From contig JBBQBY010000215.1 in the NCBI GenBank assembly GCA_038318235.1, positions 1 to 11,049 on the forward strand: a stretch of 11,049 nt of DNA, read 5' to 3'. The translations under genes and the position numbers were made by a program. The notes below the pieces were generated by a model. The model did not search any database. It had not been told where the DNA came from and saw nothing but the letters and a program-made list of their open reading frames with translations. Of this stretch, positions 1 through 5,348 are shown piece after piece (position 1 is the stretch's first letter; the number at the start of each line of letters is the position of its first letter). Origin of the DNA: JAPLGZ01 sp038318235. GTDB taxonomy: Bacteria; Chloroflexota; Anaerolineae; Caldilineales; Caldilineaceae.

Positions 1-349
1 CCAGCCAAAGGACGTGGGCTTCGTTGGTGTTGCTGATCACGCCCACGGTGACATTGGGTTGCGCTTGCAACTCGACCGCGTAGGCCAGGGCCGCTTCGTC
101 GCGCGTAATGCCGGCCGCATATGCTTCTAAAAAGGCATCCAGATCTTCGCCAATGCCGGCGCGCTTGACGAGCAGTTGATGCAACTCAAGCGCACTCAAA
201 TTACCAATCCCCAGGTCAGGCTCAACCCCGACTAAGAGGGCGTTCAGCGCTGCGGGCGTCAGCTGGCTTAGTGCGGCAACGGCAGTGACGGTTGCTTGAT
301 GATTATAGTGGACGAGCACACGCCCAAGGTCGAAGATAACAGCTTTCAC
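1..349 (-). CDS. HAD-superfamily hydrolase, YihX-like (partial, C-terminus outside window)
   Basis: The first 116 residues are visible; the rest lies beyond the left edge. The N-terminus KAVIFDLGRVLV is HAD motif I, with Asp7 as the expected phospho-accepting nucleophile. The second Asp of the usual DxD is Gly, as in the FDLGNV subgroup that includes E. coli YihX (sugar-phosphate phosphatase). Motif II is seen as VGVISNTN, with Ser106 the likely phosphate-binding residue. The helical stretch between them fits a C1 cap. I chose the GTG at 349 because GGAAAGG lies just upstream at suitable spacing; an in-frame ATG at 367 would add six residues but lacks a Shine-Dalgarno sequence. It is divergent from the YccF gene. 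Family is clear; the substrate cannot be told from this fragment. Confidence 0.85.
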   Translation of the reverse strand, partial: MKAVIFDLGRVLVHYNHQATVTAVAALSQLTPAALNALLVGVEPDLGIGNLSALELHQLLVKRAGIGEDLDAFLEAYAAGITRDEAALAYAVELQAQPNVTVGVISNTNEAHVLWL

Positions 350-371
350 AAAATGCCTTTCCGGCATGCAA

Positions 372-401
372 TTTCTAGAGCACACCAATCTACGTTATAA
401 T
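372..401 (+). promoter_or_regulatory. Possible promoter of the YccF-family gene
   Basis: An exact TATAAT at 396-401 lies about 50 bp before the start codon, in an AT-rich divergent region. The matching -35 (TTTCTA at 372-377, 18 bp away) is poor, so this rests mainly on the -10 box. Confidence 0.4.
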
Positions 402-451
402 AAAACCATAAATTTACTATCCGTTACAACAGCCTCGGAAATGAGCAAACA

Positions 452-820
452 ATGAGTGTATTAGGTAACCTTCTCTGGTTAATTTTTGGCGGCTTGGTCG
501 TCGGCTTGGGTTATATTATCGGCGGGCTCGCCATCTGCTTGACGATTATCGGCATTCCTTTTGGCATTCAGTCGATCAAGCTTGGTTTCGCCACATTAAC
601 GCCTTTTGGCAAAAAAGTTATCGAAAGACCCAACGCCAATAGCCCGTTGCGGATTGTCTTCAATCTGATCTGGCTGGTGTTGTTCGGCTGGGGAATTGCG
701 CTGGCGCATATAACACACGCCTTGATTCTGGCGATTACAATTATTGGCATCCCATTCGCCAAACAACATATCAAATTGATCCCATTAGCCTTGTTACCTT
801 TTGGTCGCGATTTGCAGTAA
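452..820 (+). CDS. yccF: YccF-family inner-membrane protein
   Basis: This 122-residue protein is almost wholly hydrophobic and consists of two similar halves. Each half has a WLxxFG-type hydrophobic segment, an IIGIPF motif (residues 32-37 and 97-102), a following amphipathic QSIKL/QHIKL stretch, and a closing PFG (51-53 and 116-118). This internal duplication and length are characteristic of the YccF domain family, whose function is still unclear; some homologues sit in membrane stress or transport contexts. It should be an integral membrane protein with about four hydrophobic segments (roughly 4-20, 22-38, 68-84, 86-102). GGAA/GAG upstream gives a modest ribosome binding site. It stands alone, divergent from the HAD gene and followed by a 310-bp gap. 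No clear terminator follows it. Confidence 0.85.
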   Translation: MSVLGNLLWLIFGGLVVGLGYIIGGLAICLTIIGIPFGIQSIKLGFATLTPFGKKVIERPNANSPLRIVFNLIWLVLFGWGIALAHITHALILAITIIGIPFAKQHIKLIPLALLPFGRDLQ

Positions 821-1130
821 ATCGGACCCATCTTGCGCACGCGGCCAATATTAGCCGCTGATAAAAAGATTGGATTTTCGCCTGTCTGTTTGTCAGCGCA
901 TCCCGCGGTCTAACAAGCTGTTATTGTACTCCACTTTCTATGTCTACAACAAGCACCGCAATGTTCCCATTCTAAGTTGCGTGATGCTAATAGCTGGCAT
1001 ATACTCAATTGATATTAATCTTTATTTTTCGCCTATCAGCTAAAATTTTGATCGCAAATCAGCGCTTGCGGCGAACTTTTCAGGCTAGATAAGCCCCCTT
1101 TTATTCTCAAATCTGGAATCGAGCAAACAC
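821..1130. other. Intergenic region, no gene found
   Basis: This 310-bp AT-rich gap has no convincing coding frame, tRNA or repeat. It contains a short hairpin at 841-858 (GCGGC/GCCGC, loop 8), which lacks a following T-run and so is not a convincing terminator. It also holds a likely promoter (977-1005) and a small stem with CGCAA/TTGCG arms near 1052-1069. The promoter position would give the downstream gene a 5' leader of about 115-120 nt. Confidence 0.6.
977..1005 (+). promoter_or_regulatory. Probable promoter of the PatB-type lyase gene
   Basis: TTGCGT at 977-982 and TATACT at 1000-1005 are separated by exactly 17 bp. The -10 box matches TATAAT in five of six positions; the -35 matches only TTG. 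It is about 125 bp upstream of the start codon. Confidence 0.45.
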
Positions 1131-2297
1131 ATGGTCTACAACTTTGATGAACCTGTAGAACGCCGTGGCAGTGACAGCGGCAAATGGCATTATTTCGGTG
1201 CAGACGTGTTGCCCATGTGGGTGGCCGATATGGATTTTAGTTCGCCTGCGCCGATCATTAAAGCCTTACACGAGCGCGTGGAACACGGGGTATTTGGCTA
1301 TGGCCTGGACTCACCCGAGCTAAAAACCGTGTTATGTGAACGGATGTTACGGTTGTATAACTGGACGATTACGCCGGATGACATTGTCTTTTGGCCAGGC
1401 CTGGTCTGCGGGCTCAATGTGGTCAGCCGTGCGATTGGCGAACGTGGGGATGGCGTCTTGGTCAACACGCCGGTCTATCCACCCTTTCTCTCTAGCCCGA
1501 TCAACCAGGAACGCGCCCTCAACATCGCCGAACTAGATTTGCAAGCGCAGGGTCAGCACCTGCACTATGCGTTGAATGACGCGACATTTACGGCTGCGAT
1601 CGAGGCGAACACACGGCTCTTCCTACTCTGCAACCCGCATAACCCCGTCGGCCGCGCGTATAAGCGCGATGAACTCACGCGCATGGCCGACATCTGCCTG
1701 CGCCATAATTTGACGATCTGTTCGGACGAGATCCATTCGGATCTGTTGCTGGGCGGCGCACGCCACATTCCGATTGCGTCCATCGATCCAGAAATCGCCG
1801 CCCAGACGGTCACCATTCTAGCCCCCAGCAAGACCTATAATTTGCCTGGGTTAGGCTGTAGCATGGCGATTATCCAAAACCCAGAGTTGCGGCGTCAAGT
1901 GCAAAAGACCGCCAACGGTATTGTCCCGCATGTCAACGTGCTCGGTTATGTGGCGGCCATCGCGGCCTATGCCGAATGCGAAGATTGGCTGGATCAACTA
2001 CGGGCCTATTTGACGAGCAACCGTGATTTCCTAGTGGCGTATGTAGAAGAGCACATGCCTACTCTACGTACGACCGTGCCGGAAGCCACCTATTTGGCCT
2101 GGCTAGATTGCAGTCAGGCCGGTATTGAGGGCAATGCCCAGAAATTTTTCATGGAAAAAGCCAAAGTCGCGCTAAATGATGGCGCCGCTTTTGGCCAGAG
2201 CGGCGCTAACTTTGTACGCTTAAATTTTGGTTGTACGCGCGCGACCTTGCAAGAGGGATTAGAGAAAATGCGCGCAGCATTGGAAAGCGTCAAGTGA
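1131..2297 (+). CDS. patB: PatB/MalY-type PLP-dependent C-S lyase (cystathionine beta-lyase)
   Basis: This 388-residue fold-type I PLP enzyme matches the MalY/PatB subgroup of class I/II aminotransferases. Members cleave the C-S bond of cystathionine or cysteine conjugates, giving pyruvate, ammonia and a thiol (homocysteine from cystathionine). Seen in the sequence: the family N-terminus with LPMWVADMDF (27-36); the substrate-site FGYG near 55-58; NPHNPVGR (168-175); SDEIHSDL with Asp199 to pair with the PLP ring nitrogen; the Schiff-base lysine Lys234 in APSKTYNLPGL; and Arg363 in VRLNFGC for the substrate carboxylate. Length is normal and all catalytic residues are present. The start has a weak GGAATCGAG-type ribosome binding site. 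It is transcribed alone; the antitoxin transcript converges on its 3' end. Lyase versus aminotransferase activity is inferred from the subgroup. Confidence 0.9.
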   Translation: MVYNFDEPVERRGSDSGKWHYFGADVLPMWVADMDFSSPAPIIKALHERVEHGVFGYGLDSPELKTVLCERMLRLYNWTITPDDIVFWPGLVCGLNVVSRAIGERGDGVLVNTPVYPPFLSSPINQERALNIAELDLQAQGQHLHYALNDATFTAAIEANTRLFLLCNPHNPVGRAYKRDELTRMADICLRHNLTICSDEIHSDLLLGGARHIPIASIDPEIAAQTVTILAPSKTYNLPGLGCSMAIIQNPELRRQVQKTANGIVPHVNVLGYVAAIAAYAECEDWLDQLRAYLTSNRDFLVAYVEEHMPTLRTTVPEATYLAWLDCSQAGIEGNAQKFFMEKAKVALNDGAAFGQSGANFVRLNFGCTRATLQEGLEKMRAALESVK

Positions 2298-2344
2298 ATC
2301 GATGCTTTAGGCGACAAGATGACATTGGTATCAACAACAATCAT
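2298..2344 (-). pseudogene. Remnant of a VapC/FitB-like PIN-domain toxin (5' end only)
   Basis: An ATG at 2344 overlaps the TGA of the antitoxin gene (ATGA overlap), the usual arrangement of these pairs. The first nine codons read MIVVDTNVI, the canonical opening beta-strand of PIN-domain toxins with the first catalytic acidic residue (Asp5). After that PIN similarity stops: the frame runs on through the short gap and then antisense through the end of patB to about 2114, giving only an antisense artefact. The other acidic residues of the PIN site are therefore missing. The toxin was evidently cut off by a deletion or rearrangement whose junction lies between roughly 2298 and 2318. It should be non-functional. 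Confidence 0.75.
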
Positions 2345-2583
2345 GGTCGCCCTTCGTCGATCAGGGCATTTAATTCATCGTCGCTGCGAATATACACATT
2401 TGCTTGTTCGCGCAGATAGCGTGCTTTCGCCAGTATAGTATTAACATCGATTGGCGGCGTACCAATCACACGTTCCAACCAGAAGATGATCTCGCTGTTT
2501 ACACTTCGTCGATGCCTGGCCGCGGATTGTTTCAATTGCGCATAAAGTTCATCTGGGATATTTTTCACGGTAATCGTAGTCAT
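2341..2583 (-). CDS. Ribbon-helix-helix antitoxin, FitA/VapB-like (orphan)
   Basis: This 80-residue protein begins TITVKNIPDELYAQLKQSA and continues RHRRSVNSEIIFWLERVIG, the complete Arc/MetJ-type ribbon-helix-helix of FitA-like antitoxins: a beta strand for DNA contact (residues 2-7), helix 1 (about 10-22) and helix 2 (about 27-40). The C-terminal 40 residues would wrap the PIN toxin. Such proteins normally bind and inactivate a co-transcribed PIN endoribonuclease and repress their own operon. Here the toxin gene overlaps by four bases as expected but is reduced to a stub, so this is an orphan antitoxin. A consensus promoter lies just upstream. It may persist as a DNA-binding regulator, protect against a related toxin elsewhere, or simply be decaying; the reading frame is intact. 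Confidence 0.85.
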   Translation of the reverse strand: MTTITVKNIPDELYAQLKQSAARHRRSVNSEIIFWLERVIGTPPIDVNTILAKARYLREQANVYIRSDDELNALIDEGRP

Positions 2584-2585
2584 TA

Positions 2586-2618
2586 TATAGATTCCATTAT
2601 GGTTTCATTTGTATAGAT
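2586..2618 (-). promoter_or_regulatory. Candidate antitoxin operator
   Basis: Between the -10 box and the antitoxin start is a small dyad CCAT-T-ATGG (2594-2602), flanked by two direct copies of TATAGAT (2586-2592 and 2612-2618). RHH antitoxins typically bind short repeats overlapping their own promoter. The repeats are seen; the role as operator is inferred. Confidence 0.4.
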
Positions 2619-2645
2619 TATAGTAAATAACCCATGCTCTGTCAA
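2617..2645 (-). promoter_or_regulatory. Consensus sigma-70-type promoter of the antitoxin gene
   Basis: Read on the minus strand: TTGACA (2645-2640), 17 bp, TATAAT (2622-2617). Both hexamers match the consensus exactly with optimal spacing. The predicted start is about 2610, giving a short leader to the ATG at 2583. Confidence 0.8.
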
Positions 2646-2697
2646 TCGCTGAAACGGCATGGATATACAATTTTTGATCGACGAAATATCTCATCTG

Positions 2698-2710
2698 CGA
2701 AGTCACTTCG
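2698..2710. repeat. Short perfect dyad upstream of the SDR gene
   Basis: CGAAGT and ACTTCG flank a single C. An outer pair, GACGAA (about 2690) and TTCGTC (2707-2712), nests around it. It lies in the divergent region between antitoxin promoter and SDR gene and could be an operator; no regulator is identified. Confidence 0.4.
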
Positions 2711-2784
2711 TCAATGGTGCTGTGCGCCCGCTTCGTGAACTGTCAATCAAAAATCGCAAATTCAAGAAAGGCCCCAGGACAACC

Positions 2785-3546
2785 ATGAATCCCAAAGGTA
2801 AAGTCGCGCTCGTCACCGGTGGCGCCCATCGCGTGGGCAAAGCGATCACGTTGATGCTGGCGCAGGCCGGCGCTCATGTCGTGGTCAATTATAATGCTGC
2901 AGCAGATGCCGCCCAAGCAACCGTCCAGGAAATCCAGGCGCTAGGGGTGGAAGGCCTGGCTATCCAGTGTGACGTTTCTGACCGAGCCGCCGTGCAGGCG
3001 ATGACCGCGACGATCCAGCAGCAGTTTGGCGGGGTGGACATTATCGTGAACAGTGCCAGCCACTTTGGCAAGACGCCCTTTCCCACCACTGATCCGGCTG
3101 TGTTTGAGATGTGGCATCAGGTCACACGCATTTTAATTGACGGCACCTTTTATGTCTGCAATGCCCTTGTGCCCACGATGCAAGCACGCGGTGGCGGCGC
3201 GATTGTCAATATTGTCGATCTTTCCGCCTGGTCGCCGTGGCCAAACTTCATGGCGCACTCAGTGGGCAAAGCGGGCTTGTTGGCCATGACCCGCCAACTA
3301 GCGTTGGAACTTGGGCCAACCATTCGCGCCAATGCAGTGGCGCCAGGGCCAGTTTTGCCGCCGCCCAACTCAACTGCGGAGCGCAATGCGGCCTCGGCCC
3401 AACGCACCTTGTTAGAGCGCTGGGGCAGACCAGAAGATGTGGCTTTCGCCGTCAAATATTTGATCGAAGCCGATTATGTCACGGGGGATGTGATCACCGT
3501 AGATGGCGGTCAAAGATATGCGGCCAGTAAGGCGCGCGCAAAATAA
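2785..3546 (+). CDS. Short-chain dehydrogenase/reductase, pteridine reductase (PTR1/FolM)-like
   Basis: This 253-residue classical SDR has an N-terminal NAD(P) site TGGAHRVG (11-18), a CDVSD acidic turn (62-66), the NSAS motif (89-92) and the C-terminal YVTGDVITVDGG (231-242). The TGxxxRxG variant of the cofactor loop and an Asp (Asp145, in NIVD) where most SDRs have the catalytic Ser are both features of the pteridine reductase group (PTR1/FolM), which reduces biopterin or folate. The expected Tyr of YxxxK is His158; Lys162 is retained. I chose the ATG at 2785, preceded by CAGGAC, because the motif begins seven residues later. An in-frame ATG at 2659 would add 42 residues of unlikely sequence with no ribosome binding site. 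Oxidoreductase fold is firm; substrate, and whether it is fully active, are open. Confidence 0.85.
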   Translation: MNPKGKVALVTGGAHRVGKAITLMLAQAGAHVVVNYNAAADAAQATVQEIQALGVEGLAIQCDVSDRAAVQAMTATIQQQFGGVDIIVNSASHFGKTPFPTTDPAVFEMWHQVTRILIDGTFYVCNALVPTMQARGGGAIVNIVDLSAWSPWPNFMAHSVGKAGLLAMTRQLALELGPTIRANAVAPGPVLPPPNSTAERNAASAQRTLLERWGRPEDVAFAVKYLIEADYVTGDVITVDGGQRYAASKARAK

Positions 3547-3618
3547 GCAATGGGGAATGCTGATTGCGGAATGTCGGTGGCTCAATGTGCAAAATAGAGA
3601 GTAATTAATTTGAACCCA

Positions 3619-3643
3619 TTACGAAGGCATTCGCCATTCGTAA
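3619..3643. repeat. Hairpin in the leader of the dGTPase-like gene
   Basis: TTACGAA-GGC pairs with GCC-TTCGTAA around a four-base loop, ten base pairs with one bulged A. It ends 10 bp before the Shine-Dalgarno sequence, so it could affect translation initiation or be a protein site. No T-run follows, which argues against a terminator. Confidence 0.5.
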
Positions 3644-3666
3644 CTTGCCCATTGAGGAGATGAGCC

Positions 3667-4827
3667 ATGCTCACACGTGAAGATCTGGAGCGACGCGAGG
3701 ATCAATGGCTGGCACCATACGCCATGCGCAGCAGCCAAAGTCGCGGCCGTGCCTACCCAGAACCAGAACATGCCTATCGCACAGCCTATCAGCGTGACCG
3801 CGACCGTGTGATCCACACCACGGCCTTTCGCCGGCTGGAATATAAAACCCAAGTCTTTGTCTATTCCGAAGGCGATCATTATCGCAACCGGCTCACGCAT
3901 AGTATCGAGGTGGGGCAAATTGGCCGCACCCTGGCGCGCGCGCTCGGCTGCAACGAAGATCTGATCGAAGCAATCTCACTGGCGCATGATCTCGGCCATC
4001 CACCTTTTGGTCATGTCGGCGAGGCGACGCTGAACACGTTGATGCGTGACCACGGTGGTTACGACCACCAACGCCAGACCTACCGCATCCTCACGGAGTT
4101 GGAAGAACGTTACCCTGAGCATCCAGGGCTCAATTTGACCTACGAAGTGTTAGAAGGCGTCGTTAAACATGATACAGATTACGACGTGGTGGACGCCAGC
4201 GATTACACCCCAGCCGAACGCGGCACCTTGGAATGCCAATTGAGCAATTTGGCCGACGAGATCGCCTATAATACGAGCGATTTGGACGATGGCCTGCGCA
4301 GTGGAATTCTCAACCCGAACAATGTGCGCGAGCTAGCCATTGCACGCAAAGTGTTGGAAACACTAGGCGCGCCAGCGAATGCCGATTTGAATGATGCACT
4401 CACTCGCCACAGCTTCATCCGGCGGCTGGTTAAGCTTGAGGTGGGCGACACCATCGCGGCGACACAACAGAATATTGAGCAGGCCAACGTTCAATCGTTG
4501 GCCGATTTGCGCAATTTGGCGCATAACGTAGCCGGTTATTCTGAGGAGATGCAAAAATTCAACACAGAATTGAAAAGTTATTTATATAAGAATTTTTATC
4601 GGCACTATCGCGTGGTGCGGATGGCCGCCAAAGCCGAGCGCCTATTGAGCGATCTGTTTACGGCCTACATCCAACAACCACTCCAGTTACTACCAGAAAC
4701 GCAACAACGCGCCCAAACCTATCCAGAAGGTTTGCAACGCGTTGTCTGTGATTACATTGCGGGTATGACCGACCGTTACGCGATCCAAGAACACAAACGG
4801 TTATACGACCCGGAGGAAAGAGCTTAA
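3667..4827 (+). CDS. dgt: dGTPase-like HD-domain deoxynucleotide triphosphohydrolase
   Basis: The 386-residue product matches the Dgt family, which hydrolyses dGTP or other dNTPs to deoxynucleosides and tripolyphosphate, controlling dNTP pools in the cytoplasm. Seen: the arginine-rich FRRLEYKTQVF (54-64) ahead of the HD domain; the metal ligands His78 (RNRLTHSIEV), His107-Asp108 (AHDLGHPPFGH) and Asp205 (SDLDDGL); the family's ADEIAYNT (196-203). Length is near that of the shorter Dgt-like subgroup. A strong GAGGAG at 3654-3659, seven bases before ATG, fixes the start. Residue 204, commonly His in the THD(I/L)DD motif, is Ser here. The SDR gene ends 120 bp upstream on the same strand; a hairpin occupies that leader. 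The MITE-like cluster begins 30 bp after the stop and no ordinary terminator is seen. Nucleotide preference cannot be read from sequence. Confidence 0.9.
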   Translation: MLTREDLERREDQWLAPYAMRSSQSRGRAYPEPEHAYRTAYQRDRDRVIHTTAFRRLEYKTQVFVYSEGDHYRNRLTHSIEVGQIGRTLARALGCNEDLIEAISLAHDLGHPPFGHVGEATLNTLMRDHGGYDHQRQTYRILTELEERYPEHPGLNLTYEVLEGVVKHDTDYDVVDASDYTPAERGTLECQLSNLADEIAYNTSDLDDGLRSGILNPNNVRELAIARKVLETLGAPANADLNDALTRHSFIRRLVKLEVGDTIAATQQNIEQANVQSLADLRNLAHNVAGYSEEMQKFNTELKSYLYKNFYRHYRVVRMAAKAERLLSDLFTAYIQQPLQLLPETQQRAQTYPEGLQRVVCDYIAGMTDRYAIQEHKRLYDPEERA

Positions 4828-4856
4828 AGGGACGCGAGTGACAAGATGAAATCGTG

Positions 4857-5043
4857 CTATACTGAGTTCAGAATGAAACTCCGAGTTTTACCCCCTCCTA
4901 ACCTCCCCCAAACGAGGGGAGGAACTGATCCTTCGTCTACCTTGTGACGGTTCCCTCGCTGTTTGGGGCGCGCGCCTGAGAGGCAACCGCCTTTGGGCGC
5001 GGGTAGGGTAAAAACTCCGGATATCAAATTGAACTCAGTATAG
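4857..5043. mobile_element. MITE-like element 1 (187 bp)
   Basis: The ends are a perfect 14-bp inverted repeat: CTATACTGAGTTCA at 4857-4870 and its complement at 5030-5043. Weaker symmetry continues inward for about 24 more bases, including CTCC(G)GAGTTTTACCC-like arms. TA dinucleotides lie at both ends, compatible with a TA target duplication. Inside is a hairpin with 7-bp arms (CCTCCCC at 4902-4908, GGGGAGG at 4916-4922). There is no coding capacity. A non-autonomous element mobilised in trans by an IS630/Tc1-type transposase is the likeliest reading, but no family was matched. Confidence 0.65.
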
Positions 5044-5053
5044 TAGAACGACC

Positions 5054-5225
5054 ACTAGTACACTGTTGGCGAAGTTATGCTACATTATTGTAGGCGCTGC
5101 TTGTAGCTGCGCAAACTCTGGCGAAACGCCGTTTTTCCAGAGAAACCAATGCGTTTTGGTGATTTGTGCGGTTACAAACCGCACCTACGGCTAAACCCAC
5201 ATAACTTCGCCAACGCTGTACTAGT
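5054..5225. mobile_element. MITE-like element 2 (172 bp) in a CTAG context
   Basis: Terminal inverted repeats of 26 bp (5054-5079 and 5200-5225) match in 24 positions; the shared inner part is GTTGGCGAAGTTATG. Both ends carry ACTAGT, so the TA flanks sit inside CTAG, the known target of IS630, where TA is duplicated. The interior folds further: GTGCGGTT/AACCGCAC with a 3-base loop (5166-5184) and CTCTGG/CCAGAG arms. No protein is encoded. Confidence 0.7.
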
Positions 5226-5336
5226 ACAATGCGGCGGAAATCGTGGGCGGAATCGTGAGACAGTGAGAAAAAGGACAGTACGGCAGTAACAACTGACCCA
5301 CTGTTTTTACTGTCTATGTCCGCCGCACTGTAGTAG
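5221..5336. mobile_element. MITE-like element 3 (116 bp), directly abutting element 2
   Basis: Arms at 5221-5238 and 5319-5336 are inverted repeats matching in 16 of 18 positions, with a GCGGCGGA core. They can be read as CA(A/G)TGCGGCGGA flanked by TA on each side. The interior has several CAGT/ACTG inverted pairs and could fold extensively. The end repeats resemble those of element 2 (TACA, then a G-rich GGCG core), suggesting related families. Its right end is 12 bp from the stop of the 576-residue gene. Confidence 0.6.
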
Positions 5337-5348
5337 CAGCTTGTCATA

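Larger units (their letters stand above)
4828..5348. other. Gene-free region filled by repeat elements
   Basis: These 521 bp between convergent genes contain no convincing gene. Frames that stay open here cross terminal inverted repeats or continue out of frame into the neighbouring gene. Nearly all of it is accounted for by three consecutive inverted-repeat elements (4857-5043, 5054-5225, 5221-5336). Confidence 0.8.

Noticed and set aside
841..858. Hairpin after yccF as a terminator
   Set aside because: Only five base pairs with a loop of eight and no T-run after it on the plus strand.
2114..2344. A 76-residue minus-strand frame as an intact small protein
   Set aside because: Only its first nine codons resemble a PIN toxin; the rest is antisense to the conserved end of patB.
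2659..2784. A 42-residue N-terminal extension of the SDR
   Set aside because: No ribosome binding site, sequence unlike any SDR leader, and the cofactor motif starts right after the ATG at 2785.
4857..5336. Repeat cluster as a CRISPR array
   Set aside because: Repeats are inverted pairs of different sequence, not regularly spaced direct repeats.
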